DNA from: Ureibacillus sinduriensis BLB-1 = JCM 15800
GTDB lineage: Bacteria; Bacillota; Bacilli; Bacillales_A; Planococcaceae
Length of the DNA stretch: 64,000 nt
Assembly: GCF_000772955.1 (NCBI RefSeq)
Contig: NZ_JPVO01000041.1
Location: forward strand, 34,984 to 98,983
Direction: 5' to 3'
Numbering within the stretch: the first letter of the stretch is position 1; every line of letters starts with the position of its first letter. The position numbers were made by a program, and so were the translations under genes. Below are positions 53,457 to 62,351 of the stretch, one piece after another. The notes beneath the pieces were generated by a model. That model saw only the letters and a program-made list of their open reading frames with translations. It did not search any database and was not told the DNA's origin.

Positions 53457-54085
53457 TCAGAAATGTTATGTTCAAGTATATATTTCTTAATGCCCATCGC
53501 TTCAAGTGTTCCCTTATTCATAATTTGAAACAGCATCGAAGCAATTTCTTTAGGCGTTTGCTGCATATTCGTATTCAACCAATAGCGTACTACTCCTATT
53601 AAAGCAGATACGATAAAGTGAGCAATCATTTCGATTGGCATATTGAGATTTTCTATATTCGTGAAATTTGATACATTTCTAAACATTTTCTTGATGATGA
53701 GCCTTCTTACCTTCTCTTCAAAGGATGGGTCCCCATTCGGTCCAAGAACGGCTTTTAAAAATGGAGCATTCTCTTGAAAATATGTAAAAATATCTACGAT
53801 GAATGGATGAGGAGTATCTGAAATTAAAAATTGTTTTAGATTCGGGGTTAGTATCTCATTATACCTTTCATCCAGATGCTCAAGAATTTCTTGTTCGCAC
53901 TTCTCCAGTAAATCATATTTATCTAAATAATGAAGATAAAATGTTCCTCTATTAATACGTGCACAGTTCGTAATGTCACGAATTGTTATCGTATTAAAAT
54001 TCTTTTCCTCCATTAAAAAAATTAGTGCCTCTTTTATATCATTTTGGGTCTGCAATGTTTTTCGTTCATATTTCTTTTTTTCCAA
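53447..54085 (-). CDS. TetR-family transcriptional regulator
   Basis: 212 residues from TTG with AAGGTGAG upstream. Helix-turn-helix: IKEALIFLMEEKNFNTITIR DITNCARINRGTFYLHYLDK, typical TetR. The C-terminal half (FIVDIFTYFQENAPFLKAVL to MIAHFIVSALIGVVRYWLNT) is ligand binding, YcnC/YxbF type. Divergent from the YhgE-like gene with an operator between. Ligand unknown. Confidence 0.92.
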   Translation of the reverse strand: MEKKKYERKTLQTQNDIKEALIFLMEEKNFNTITIRDITNCARINRGTFYLHYLDKYDLLEKCEQEILEHLDERYNEILTPNLKQFLISDTPHPFIVDIFTYFQENAPFLKAVLGPNGDPSFEEKVRRLIIKKMFRNVSNFTNIENLNMPIEMIAHFIVSALIGVVRYWLNTNMQQTPKEIASMLFQIMNKGTLEAMGIKKYILEHNISEEI

Positions 54086-54127
54086 AACTTTTACTCACCT
54101 TCCTTAGTTGTATAAACACATTAATCG

Positions 54128-54151
54128 GATATGTTGAATTTTCAACATATC
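54128..54151. promoter_or_regulatory. TetR operator
   Basis: GATATGTTGAA (54128-54138) and TTCAACATATC (54141-54151) form a perfect inverted repeat with two bases between, in the divergent gap. The likely TetR dimer site controlling the YhgE-like gene and itself. Confidence 0.8.
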
Positions 54152-54247
54152 ACTTATTTTTGATTATCGAATATATCCCGACTATACCATATACTGAATA
54201 CCGATAGAAAATCAACACGATGTTAAATTTTAAAAGGAGGAAACATC

Positions 54248-55411
54248 ATGAAAGAGAACAAATTCTTCGGTATCGCCTTTATAGCAGTGTTAGTATTATT
54301 ATTTGTTTTTGTCTCTACTCAAATCCCGGCTGCACATCAGTCTGTTAAAAATTTGCCAATAGCTCTTATAAATGAAGATACGGGGGAAATGGGTAAAACT
54401 TTAATCGAGAAAGTTCAGGATCATTCGAAAACAATGCAAACCAGTGAAATACCGATGATCGATTGGGTGATTTTAGGGAGTCAACAAGAAATAGAAAAAG
54501 AAATGAACGATCAAAATTTATATGGAGCGATTGTCATCCCTTCGGATTTTTCTAAAAACTTCGGTTCTTTACAAACATCCTCACCTACTTCGCCTGAGCT
54601 ACAGATATTTATCAACCAAGGTAAAAATGCAACAGTTGCTAATGTAGTAAGTCAGAACTTATCAGGCATCGTTTTACAAATGAATCAAATGATGAGTGAT
54701 CAGTTATTAACCGCAATGAAATCAAATAATGTGCCACTAACAGTAGAGCAAGCACGCATTTTGACAGCACCCATCAGCAGTACCACATCTATGCTTCATC
54801 CAACAGGTGCTTTAGGAAATGCGCCTTTATCACTGTTTCAGCCATTATGGATGGCCAGTATTGCGAGTGCAGTTATGTTATTCTTTGCTGGTAAAAATAG
54901 AAGATTTCAATCCAGGGTTGGTCAATTGAAATTTAAAACGATACAAGTATTAATTGCGGTTCTGTTAGGTTTTGTAGCCGGCTTTACTTTAACTTGGTAC
55001 ACAACTTTACTGTTAGACTTTGAATTTGACAACTTTACTACTGTCGCTTTGTTCTTATCAATTACTTGTACTAGTTTTATTCTATTAATTTCTGCAGTAC
55101 TAACCTGGATAGGCATGGGCGGTGTTGCCATATTCGTCCTATTCATGTTCTTTGGATTACCTTTGCTTCAGCTAGCCCCGGAAATGTTGCCAGAATTCTA
55201 TAAGGATTGGATTTATCCATGGTTGCCTATGAGATTCATGTTCGATGGTGTTCGCGAGATTCTGTTCTTCGATGGCCGTGCTTGGAACAGTTCAACAACC
55301 GTGTTAATGTGGATGGCAGTTATAAGTATTTTCATTCACTTAACAAAAGCTTTTATTCCGATAAAAATCAATGTTGTTAGTGAAGAGATAAATGATAGAC
55401 AAAATAGCTAA
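54248..55411 (+). CDS. YhgE/Pip-type ABC-2 membrane protein
   Basis: 387 residues. One N-terminal helix (FFGIAFIAVLVLLFVFVSTQ), an extracellular region (IALINEDTGEMGKTLIEKVQ, YGAIVIPSDFSKNFGSLQTS), then five C-terminal helices (LFQPLWMASIASAVMLFFAG, VLIAVLLGFVAGFTLTWYTT, AVLTWIGMGGVAIFVLFMFF GLPLLQ). Matches the YhgE/Pip/ABC-2 exporters that protect against toxins or export peptides. Lacks its own ATPase. Divergent from a TetR repressor. AGGAGG precedes ATG. Confidence 0.87.
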   Translation: MKENKFFGIAFIAVLVLLFVFVSTQIPAAHQSVKNLPIALINEDTGEMGKTLIEKVQDHSKTMQTSEIPMIDWVILGSQQEIEKEMNDQNLYGAIVIPSDFSKNFGSLQTSSPTSPELQIFINQGKNATVANVVSQNLSGIVLQMNQMMSDQLLTAMKSNNVPLTVEQARILTAPISSTTSMLHPTGALGNAPLSLFQPLWMASIASAVMLFFAGKNRRFQSRVGQLKFKTIQVLIAVLLGFVAGFTLTWYTTLLLDFEFDNFTTVALFLSITCTSFILLISAVLTWIGMGGVAIFVLFMFFGLPLLQLAPEMLPEFYKDWIYPWLPMRFMFDGVREILFFDGRAWNSSTTVLMWMAVISIFIHLTKAFIPIKINVVSEEINDRQNS

Positions 55412-55426
55412 TATCGTAAATTTTCT

Positions 55427-55455
55427 ACCGTCTCTATAAATGGAGACGGTTTTTA
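55427..55455 (+). terminator. terminator of the YhgE-like gene
   Basis: ACCGTCTC (55427-55434) pairs with GAGACGGT (55443-55450), then TTTTTATTATTT. Confidence 0.85.
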
Positions 55456-55660
55456 TTATTTCCAATGCTCTATCCTTCAAAATTTCATTAAACGAATATG
55501 GTTATATTTCCACCTTTAGGGGATAGCAGTAGGTAGACAAAATCGATTATAGACTTTATCTACTTTCTGTAATATTGTTAATTCTTGTATTTGCCTTCTA
55601 TTTTCAAAATGTGGTACGGTGTAATTCCATATGAATATTGTTGACTAAAGGAATGAGAAA

Positions 55661-56257
55661 ATGAAATTTCACTATGGTTTTGCAACTTTTACTTTTGTTG
55701 TATTCTGCATTCTCTGGATGACCTTCGAAACGCCTGTAATCAAGGCTTTTGACCAACAAGCCTCCGATTTATTGTTTGGCATTGATGTCATCACTCCTTT
55801 TCATTATTTAGGTGAAACAAAGGTGATTTTTGGTGTTTCACTCATTGTTCTCTTAATTATTTGGGTTCGACTTCGAGACTATAAATTAATGTTTTTTGTT
55901 TTTTTAACTATCGGTGTGGGATATGGTTCATATCAATTTTTAAAACGGGTTGTTGAACGCCCGCGCCCTGAAATTGTCGATCAACTAACTACATTCAGCT
56001 TTCCTTCAGGCCATGCAACCCACGGGATTTTATTTTTATTGACCCTTGCCTTTGTATTTAGCGAATTTGTTAAATCCAAAAAAGCTTCACAGGTCGCTTG
56101 GGGAGTTGCCATTATCATTTTTGTGTTAATCGGCCTTTCCAGAATAACCGAGGGACGTCATTTTGCATCTGATGTATTAGCAGGTTGGGCTCTTGGGTAT
56201 ACTTGGTTTACCTTATGTACGTGGTGGTATAAAATTAGTATCCGCAAAAGCCCCTGA
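55661..56257 (+). CDS. PAP2-family phosphatase
   Basis: 198 residues with five to six membrane helices. The three catalytic motifs are present: KRVVERPRP, SFPSGHATHGI and SRITEGRHFASDVLAGWALG. Expected to act on undecaprenyl pyrophosphate or a phosphatidyl phosphate on the outer face of the membrane, similar to B. subtilis YodM/BcrC-type enzymes. AAGGAATGAG precedes ATG. Confidence 0.92.
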   Translation: MKFHYGFATFTFVVFCILWMTFETPVIKAFDQQASDLLFGIDVITPFHYLGETKVIFGVSLIVLLIIWVRLRDYKLMFFVFLTIGVGYGSYQFLKRVVERPRPEIVDQLTTFSFPSGHATHGILFLLTLAFVFSEFVKSKKASQVAWGVAIIIFVLIGLSRITEGRHFASDVLAGWALGYTWFTLCTWWYKISIRKSP

Positions 56258-56317
56258 ATCCACAATCAAATTATTAAGTGCAACTACTATTGTCTAGATA
56301 GAAATAGGTGAAAATTA

Positions 56318-56518
56318 ATGAACTTAACAGATAAAGAACTAGCCCATTTATATATGAAATATAAAAAAGAAAAGAAATTATATAAACAGAAAAAAAGACA
56401 ATCTTTATATGATCTCAACCATTTTTTCGAGTGCAAAAAGGCCTTATCCCTCATTAAACTCGAAATGCATAGACGTGGGTTAAAGAAAAAACGTGCAAAA
56501 AAGCTATGCAATTTTTAG
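56318..56518 (+). CDS. small basic hypothetical protein
   Basis: 66 residues, almost half Lys, Arg, Leu: ELAHLYMKYKKEKKLYKQ, KKALSLIKLEMHRRGLKK KRAKKLCNF. AGGTG lies ahead of ATG. Predicted helical, soluble and basic, possibly nucleic-acid binding. No family recognised. Located between PAP2 and ykuS genes on the same strand. Confidence 0.55.
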   Translation: MNLTDKELAHLYMKYKKEKKLYKQKKRQSLYDLNHFFECKKALSLIKLEMHRRGLKKKRAKKLCNF

Positions 56519-56625
56519 AATTCCCATAATCGGTGCGATGCGCATACAAAATAAATTATTTTTTGAATGGCATGAATAATTCATCTTCCTAATTGACACA
56601 TTACATTATGGGAGGTGGAAGATTT

Positions 56626-56871
56626 ATGCCGAATACAATTGGTGTTGAACAATCACTATCAAACGTGGAAGCTGCTTTAAAAGCAAAAGGCTATGAAGTA
56701 GTTCAACTTCGCAGCGAAGCGGATGCACAAAACTGCGATGCTTGTGTAATTACTGGGCAAGATGATAATGTGATGGGAATCAGCGATACTACCATTAAAG
56801 GATCTGTTATAGATGCTACTGGTCTTTCTGCTGATGAAGTTTGTGAACGAGTAGACAAGCTATTCCATTAA
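56626..56871 (+). CDS. ykuS: UPF0180 (YkuS-family) protein
   Basis: 81 residues from ATG 56626 (GGGAGGTGG upstream; the open frame begins 11 codons earlier). [60 protein letters not shown] and [11 protein letters not shown] match B. subtilis YkuS closely and over full length. Function unknown. Followed by a hairpin and then a tandem repeat array. Confidence 0.92.
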   Translation: MPNTIGVEQSLSNVEAALKAKGYEVVQLRSEADAQNCDACVITGQDDNVMGISDTTIKGSVIDATGLSADEVCERVDKLFH

Positions 56872-56881
56872 AAATCAAAAG

Positions 56882-56937
56882 GGTGCTGTCTTAAGGTCTC
56901 ATCGACTTTAGGGGAGCACCTATTGTTTTTGCTTTTT
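56882..56937 (+). terminator. terminator of ykuS
   Basis: GGTGCT (56882-56887) pairs with AGCACC (56915-56920) with a partial inner stem CTTAAGGTC/GACTTTAGG; a TATTGTTTTTGCTTTTT tract follows. Confidence 0.75.
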
Positions 56938-56954
56938 GTTGCTGGGTCAAGTTG

Positions 56955-57825
56955 GGTGCCTCTTTTTGGACACTATTGATTGTGATTTGGGTGACAGTGT
57001 CTTTGAGAGAGCTTCTTTTGGACAAATTTACTTCGTGTGTTTAAGTGTTGGTGTGTGGAGGGAGCTTCTTTTGGACAAATCCTACTCGTTACAGTTAAAA
57101 CCTGTCCTTTTGGGCGTTTCTTTTGGACAGATTTCCCCCAGTTTGGTTAAAAGTTGTCTCTTAGTGAGCTTCTTTTGGACAATTTTACTCGATTTGGTTA
57201 AAAATTGTCTCTTGGCGGGCTCCTTTTGGACAGATTTCCCCCAGTTTGGTTAAAAATTGTCTCTTAGAGGGCTCCTATTGGACAGGTCTTCCCCAGTTCG
57301 GTTAAAAGTTGTCCTTTAGGGTGCTTCTTTTGGACAGATTTCCCCCAGTTTGGTTAAAAGTTGTCTCTTAGCGGGCTCCTATTGGACAGGTCTTCCCCAG
57401 TTCGGTTAAAAGTTGTCCTTTAGGGTGCTTCTTTTGGACAGATTTCCCCCCAGTTTGATTAAAAGTTGTCTCTTAGAGGGCTCCTATTGGACAGGTCTTC
57501 CCCAGTTCGGTTAAAAATTGTCCTTTTGAGAGCTTCTTTTGGACAAATCTCGCTCGGCTTGGTTAAAAATTGTCCTTTTGGGAACTTCTTTTGGACAGGT
57601 CTTACTCGTTACTGCCAAAAGTTGACCGCGAGAGAGCTTCTATGGGACAAATTTACTTGCGACGGATGAAATTTGTCTTGTATCTGAACCACCTTCTAAT
57701 TCACCCATCTCGAATCAAAATTGTCTCTAAGCCACCTCTAATAAACAACTTCTAATGGACAAGTGTTGCCACTCTTAAGAATAAAAATGTCCATGGGGCA
57801 CCCTCTCACGGACAAATTGATACCT
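56955..57825. repeat. 52-bp tandem repeat array, about 16-17 copies
   Basis: The core TTGGACA or its close variants recur at 56966, 57018, 57071, 57123, 57175, 57226, 57278, 57330, 57382, 57434, 57487, 57539, 57591, 57643 and then at 57755 and 57807, with spacing of 52 (sometimes 51 or 53). The unit also carries TTAAAA and TTGTC about 30 bases later. Central copies alternate between two subtypes (CTTCTTTTGGACAGATTTCC and CTCCTATTGGACAGGTCTTC), so the newest growth was by 104-bp steps. Outer copies are divergent. Two plus-strand open frames here (56936-57253 and 57466-57669) follow no protein pattern. Confidence 0.85.
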
Positions 57826-57912
57826 AATTTTATTTCTAGCATCCTTAAAACCCCTTAACAATCTTCCAATGCTCTCCCCTTTCACATTGCGTAACCCGCT
57901 AGCCTTTCTCAC

Positions 57913-58818
57913 TCAGTGATAATACTTCGAATAAAGGTCACTTAAAGTCATTTTCCCTACACTAAATGTCTGGTGTTCGTGGTTCTCGTTTAAGAAAGCG
58001 GATATATTTTCTAATGTCCCTGATTCATTTTTAGGAAATTCTATCAGGATGACACTGTTTGCTAGTAGCTGGATATCCAGTTCAGGGAAAGCAACAGATA
58101 GCTTCTGCTTCAACTCCGGTGTCCCCTCGGGTACCCGGATGACCATGTTTCCATTCACCCCTAGATTCCTGTGGATATCCTCTGTCGAATCGAGGTTGCC
58201 ATTTTTCACAAAGAATATACGATTTGCGTATTTCTCCAAATTCTCCAGCAAATGAGAAGCAATAATAATGGTTTTTCCTTCTTCTCTTTTCTTTACAAGG
58301 ATTTGCGAGATAATCTCGACTTGTGTAGGATCCAGGCCATTCATGACTTCATCCATTAGCATGATTTGCGTATCGGAAACGATTTGCATGGCAAAACAAA
58401 GCCGTTGACGCATTCCCAACGAGTAGGTACCTGTTTTCTTGTTTACATAGGACTCCATCCCAAGCGCCGCAATCGTATTTTCGATTAATTGCGGGTTACT
58501 ATCCCACATGGATGAATAAAGTTTTAGATGTTGTTTGCCGGAAAGATGATTATACAAGTCACTTTGGTCAGGCATCATGGATAAAAGCTTATGAATTTTA
58601 ACTTCATTCTTTTTTGTCGTATATTCCAGCTCGTTATTAAACCTGACCTTCCCACTGTTTGGTTGAAGATAATTCATGATGACATTCATCAATGTAGACT
58701 TGCCTGTTCCGTTAGGTGCAACTAAACCTATGATTTCCCCAGGATGGAAAGTGATTGAAACCTCTTTTAATATATCTCTACCAGAAAAATTGACGCCTAT
58801 ACTTCTTAGTTCAATCAT
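57913..58818 (-). CDS. ABC exporter ATP-binding protein
   Basis: 301 residues. Walker A PNGTGKSTLMN (near 35-45), signature YSLGMRQRLCFAM, Walker B IMLMDEVMNGLDPTQ and H-loop IIIASHLL. The C-terminal part (VRVPEGTPELKQKLSVAFPE, NHEHQTFSVGKMTLSDLYSK YYH) is of the CcmA/BcrA export type. Last gene of the operon; 17 bases after the second permease. AAGGAGG precedes ATG. Confidence 0.92.
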   Translation of the reverse strand: MIELRSIGVNFSGRDILKEVSITFHPGEIIGLVAPNGTGKSTLMNVIMNYLQPNSGKVRFNNELEYTTKKNEVKIHKLLSMMPDQSDLYNHLSGKQHLKLYSSMWDSNPQLIENTIAALGMESYVNKKTGTYSLGMRQRLCFAMQIVSDTQIMLMDEVMNGLDPTQVEIISQILVKKREEGKTIIIASHLLENLEKYANRIFFVKNGNLDSTEDIHRNLGVNGNMVIRVPEGTPELKQKLSVAFPELDIQLLANSVILIEFPKNESGTLENISAFLNENHEHQTFSVGKMTLSDLYSKYYH

Positions 58819-58835
58819 ATAATCTCCTCCTTATA

Positions 58836-60029
58836 TCAAAGGTATTTGAACCTTTTTGTTTTACTAATGATCAATGTGACAAGAAGTATGATGGCTGTAC
58901 ATACCGACATGACGGCAATACCATTTTCAAATGTGAGCGATGCTGAATTATTGAGGTACTCGCGATAACCGGCGACAATCTGCCCCACTTGAACATAGCT
59001 TGATGGATACCATTGTATCTCTTTTACAAACCCAAGCCCCCTCACGTAATAATAAAACTCGGCAAAGACGACCACACAGCCCAATACTAAATTGGCAAAT
59101 TCATGTCTTATCTGAATGCTTAACAGCAATAATAATGAAATCAGCAACAAAAACCAGAAAAGCATCAATAATACGTTTTGGAAGAGATATTCCCCCATTG
59201 TGATTGTGGTGAAGGCTCTCGCTTCATAGCTGAAAATCGGCACCGGCAAATTCAAATCACCCATCCCATGTTGGATTGCAACGATAATGAAACCGATAGA
59301 CAATGGAATAATTGTCAGAGAGCTGCCGATAAGGGCGACCCCACCTTTTACAACCAGCCTTCTCCATACCGATATCGGAAAACCTTTAATAACCGTTAAA
59401 TTTCGTTTATCTTTTAACACGATATCGGCAGTAAAGAGAATGCAACAGACAAGGAGAATGATAGGCAGATACCCATGGAGCAAACGCTGCAACGTTTGCA
59501 AGGCTGTCCTTTCCTCGAAAACATCCATCGATAATTCGGAATCCCCTTGCGCATATCCTTTGTATCGGCTTGCAGAATACATATAGGCATAGTGCCCATC
59601 CTCCGTTGCATAAAGGTTCCCTGCGGTGTAATAACGAGGATTATAATAAAGTAGACCATTGCCATTTCTAAAAATCATGTAATCTGAGTATTCATACCAC
59701 TTATAAGTAGACCCTGCATATTCTCTCAAACGATTGCTATCTAAGGCGTCCAGCCGCTGTTTATCGTATTCATTCCATTCCGGATAAATGGCGGCTGCAA
59801 ACCTGGTTAAAGGGTATGAATTTTCATCAATGACTACGTTGTTAAGAAAGTCTTCGCGGGTTAAAAACCTTGCTTCTATCTCATCTCTATCCACTTTTTC
59901 AATCGGATCATAGGAAGGAGCAATCTTCAATGCGTAGAAACACGCTAAGAACAATAAGATGACATAGATGGCGATATTTTTCTTATTGAACAGAAACTGA
60001 ATAAATTCAAACTTAAAATAGGCTCGCAT
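58836..60029 (-). CDS. ABC exporter permease with large extracellular loop
   Basis: 397 residues. One N-terminal helix (NIAIYVILLFLACFYALKIA), about 150 extracellular residues (DPIEKVDRDEIEARFLTR, RYYTAGNLYATEDGHYAYMY), then five helices (YLPIILLVCCILFTADIVLK, GVALIGSSLTIIPLSIGFII, LLMLFWFLLLISLLLLLSIQ). ABC-2 architecture, related to its neighbour in layout (shared helix-loop-5 helices). GGGGGGAG precedes ATG. Middle gene, 11 bases after the previous one. Confidence 0.85.
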   Translation of the reverse strand: MRAYFKFEFIQFLFNKKNIAIYVILLFLACFYALKIAPSYDPIEKVDRDEIEARFLTREDFLNNVVIDENSYPLTRFAAAIYPEWNEYDKQRLDALDSNRLREYAGSTYKWYEYSDYMIFRNGNGLLYYNPRYYTAGNLYATEDGHYAYMYSASRYKGYAQGDSELSMDVFEERTALQTLQRLLHGYLPIILLVCCILFTADIVLKDKRNLTVIKGFPISVWRRLVVKGGVALIGSSLTIIPLSIGFIIVAIQHGMGDLNLPVPIFSYEARAFTTITMGEYLFQNVLLMLFWFLLLISLLLLLSIQIRHEFANLVLGCVVVFAEFYYYVRGLGFVKEIQWYPSSYVQVGQIVAGYREYLNNSASLTFENGIAVMSVCTAIILLVTLIISKTKRFKYL

Positions 60030-60040
60030 GCTTCTCCCCC

Positions 60041-61159
60041 CTATACCTTTTTTAGCTTCCCAGTAGTGAAGAACAACTTTACACCAATGAGCATCAGAAC
60101 AGTACTTATTCCGATATAAATCAATCCATGCAACATTTCCAGCTCCACTGGTTCTGCTAGCTCGAGACTGTGTCCGTTTAAAAGATTAGTAAAATTCATA
60201 TAGTTGAAAGGATTAAACGGGACAAGGCTGACGAGCGATGGAAATAAAGACGGAGCAATGAACAATAGTAATTGAACAAACAAGGTCAGGTACATATTCT
60301 TTAGTAGCACATTTAGAATAACCGACAAAAGAACTGTAAAAATCGAGATAAGAATTATATATACTAAGGCAATTCCTATGTATTCAATAGTCGGGATCAC
60401 TTTAAAATTACCATCAAAAATAGCTACTGGATAATTGGCGTCCCCTAGCCCATAAAAGTAAATGAAGGGCAGACTGCAAATAAAGATTTCAGCTATTAAA
60501 ATACCGACCCAGAACATCGAAGAAGCACATTTTGCTAAGACATATTTATCAAAGGATACAGGGTACCCTTTTATCAGTGAAGTATGGTGGAACTCTTCAA
60601 TCAAAATTCCGCAAGAAAAAATACTCATGAAAATAAACCAAAACGATCCCAATACCATAAATAAATCTAAGAGAAATGGAAAGAATGAGAGTGCATCCTG
60701 AGTCACTACCATTCCGGTTCTATCCATAAATTGATAGAATAATGAGTCCAGTTGGTTTTCTGTCCTGCTTGGAAGATTTGTGGCAACTTTTTCGTATCCT
60801 TCCATATCAAAAGCATTTGCCCTCAATTCGGCCAGCTTTATGCCCGACTCCAAATATAACTGCGGTCGGTCGACTTTCATGGCCATACTTTGATTTACAA
60901 CATACCGCTGCTGTTGGAGCAAATTATAATATAAGTCGCTTCCATTCCCGTAATCCATGGCATCGGCGGTTTGAAATTTCGTCAAGGCCGATGCGACCGA
61001 TTGATACTCACTTGCCTTTTCATCGATAAGTCTTTGTGAATTTTCGATTTTTGTATAGGAAAAAAATCCAAAAACAAATATAGCCACTATCAGACAAGCA
61101 ATCATATTTTTCTTGTTTGTTCTTTCTATAAGAAAATCATTCTTCAAAAGCTTCCACAT
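60041..61159 (-). CDS. ABC exporter permease with large extracellular loop
   Basis: 372 residues from ATG 61157-61159 (GGAGGTTG upstream). N-terminal helix (MIACLIVAIFVFGFFSYTKI), extracellular coiled-coil-like part (ASEYQSVASALTKFQTADAM, VNQSMAMKVDRPQLYLESGI), then helices (DLFMVLGSFWFIFMSIFSCG, SSMFWVGILIAEIFICSLPF, TLFVQLLLFIAPSLFPSLVS). Forms a heterodimer with the next permease, and the ATPase follows. Compare bacitracin/lantibiotic-type and antimicrobial-peptide exporters. First gene of the operon. Confidence 0.85.
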   Translation of the reverse strand: MWKLLKNDFLIERTNKKNMIACLIVAIFVFGFFSYTKIENSQRLIDEKASEYQSVASALTKFQTADAMDYGNGSDLYYNLLQQQRYVVNQSMAMKVDRPQLYLESGIKLAELRANAFDMEGYEKVATNLPSRTENQLDSLFYQFMDRTGMVVTQDALSFFPFLLDLFMVLGSFWFIFMSIFSCGILIEEFHHTSLIKGYPVSFDKYVLAKCASSMFWVGILIAEIFICSLPFIYFYGLGDANYPVAIFDGNFKVIPTIEYIGIALVYIILISIFTVLLSVILNVLLKNMYLTLFVQLLLFIAPSLFPSLVSLVPFNPFNYMNFTNLLNGHSLELAEPVELEMLHGLIYIGISTVLMLIGVKLFFTTGKLKKV

Positions 61160-61420
61160 AGACAACCTCCGTTTTAAAATATTCTCCCAATAAGCAACAC
61201 TTTATTTCCAAAGAAAGGTAATGCCACTCAGTATACCAAACATTCTGACTATTATATAGATTAATATATAGTCATACCGCGGCGCTCACAGTCCCAACAT
61301 TCCTTCTATTCTGGCGTTGTTTGATTGAAGATCAATTTCATAATGCATTTTTCAAAATGTAGTGGATACCCAAAATTTAACCTTTTTAATAAAAGGTTTG
61401 CAGATTTCGAAGATAAAAAA

Positions 61421-61440
61421 AACCAAATCGGAATTTGGTT
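61421..61440 (-). terminator. terminator of the phosphinothricin-type GNAT gene
   Basis: AACCAAAT (61421-61428) pairs with ATTTGGTT (61433-61440), with seven T following on the minus strand. A second palindrome AACCTTTT/AAAAGGTT lies at 61379-61398. Confidence 0.75.
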
Positions 61441-61454
61441 TTTTCAAGTTGCTT

Positions 61455-61961
61455 TTATTTGTGAAGCTTTATTCCCATGATGACTAAATCTCTTTTTGCC
61501 CCATCCAATGTGGCAACTTCCGAGAAGTGCCCCCATTTTTCAAAGCCAAATTTTTCGAATAAGCGAAGGCTTGGCTCATTGTGACCGAAGATGAAACCTA
61601 GCAAAGTATCGACTTCACAACTCGGTGCCGTTTCAATGACTTTCGACAGCACCGTTTTCCCCAGTCCATGCCCTCTGAATTTTTCATCCAGGTAAATGCT
61701 GACTTCCGCAGTTGCTTGATAAGCAGGTCTTCCATAAAAGTCCTGGAGGCTGACCCACCCACAAATTTCGCCACTTGTTTCCACTACCCAAAGCGGTCTC
61801 TTTGCTGCATTATGTTCGTGAAACCATTTTAACCGATTCTCGACTGTTACCGGTTCTGTATCTGCCGTTACCATTCTGCCTGCAATGGTTGAATTATAGA
61901 TTTCAACGATTTTCGGTAAATCTTCCAGTGTTGCGTCGCGAAATGAAATTTCCAGTGCCAT
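61455..61961 (-). CDS. GNAT N-acetyltransferase, phosphinothricin acetyltransferase-like
   Basis: 168 residues: EISFRDATLEDLPKIVEIYN STIAGRMVTADTEPVTVENR is the opening of the PAT/YwnH group (phosphinothricin/methionine sulfoximine acetyltransferases), then AEVSIYLDEKFRGHGLGKTV (acetyl-CoA loop) and LGFIFGHNEPSLRLFEKFGF. ATG 61959-61961 with GGGGTG upstream is used; TTG one codon earlier is open. Substrate unknown. Confidence 0.9.
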   Translation of the reverse strand: MALEISFRDATLEDLPKIVEIYNSTIAGRMVTADTEPVTVENRLKWFHEHNAAKRPLWVVETSGEICGWVSLQDFYGRPAYQATAEVSIYLDEKFRGHGLGKTVLSKVIETAPSCEVDTLLGFIFGHNEPSLRLFEKFGFEKWGHFSEVATLDGAKRDLVIMGIKLHK

Positions 61962-62051
61962 CAATACACCCCATATCTATATTTTAAATCCATGTTAATT
62001 CTATTTACATCGGAATACAATAGATTCTTTTTTATATTTGCCATAATTAAA

Positions 62052-62080
62052 AAGTGTTCCCGCATTTTGCAGAAACACTT
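62052..62080 (-). terminator. terminator overlapping a stop codon
   Basis: AAGTGTT (62052-62058) pairs with AACACTT (62074-62080); TTTTTAATT follows on the minus strand. The right arm includes part of the stop codon of the small membrane gene ending at 62079. Confidence 0.75.
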
Positions 62081-62351
62081 ACTTTTTCATTCTTTTAAAT
62101 ATTCCAAAGTAAACTAGGACAAATCCGATGACTTCTAAAAAGACAAAGCTATACATCATCACGGTGAATCCTACAAATCCGTCACCTTCACCCAATCCAA
62201 AAATAACCCCTGCAACCCAGGACAATAAAGGTGCAATGGCTACAATTGTCGTCACACCCCAAACGACAAGCTTCTTTTTTGTCGTCTTCTTCCGACTAAT
62301 AAAAACTGCCAATGCGATGGCAAGTACTAAGATAGTTATGGCAATTGGCAA
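62079..62351 (-). CDS. small membrane protein with three helices, unknown
   Basis: 90 residues from TTG with GGAGAGAG upstream. Three hydrophobic helices (PIAITILVLAIALAVFIS, LVVWGVTTIVAIAPLLSWVA, YSFVFLEVIGFVLVYFGIF) separated by Lys-rich (RKKTTKKK) and Gly/Asp-rich loops. No family recognised. Single gene. Confidence 0.65.
   Translation of the reverse strand: MPIAITILVLAIALAVFISRKKTTKKKLVVWGVTTIVAIAPLLSWVAGVIFGLGEGDGFVGFTVMMYSFVFLEVIGFVLVYFGIFKRMKK

Noticed and set aside
56936..57669. Open frames of 105 and 67 codons inside the repeat array
   Set aside because: They arise from the 52-bp repeats, which do not keep a frame; no ribosome binding site and Leu/Ser/Phe-rich low complexity.
56955..57825. 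Array considered as CRISPR
   Set aside because: Repeat and spacer segments are both conserved between copies and unit length is fixed at 52 with no unique spacers or cas genes.
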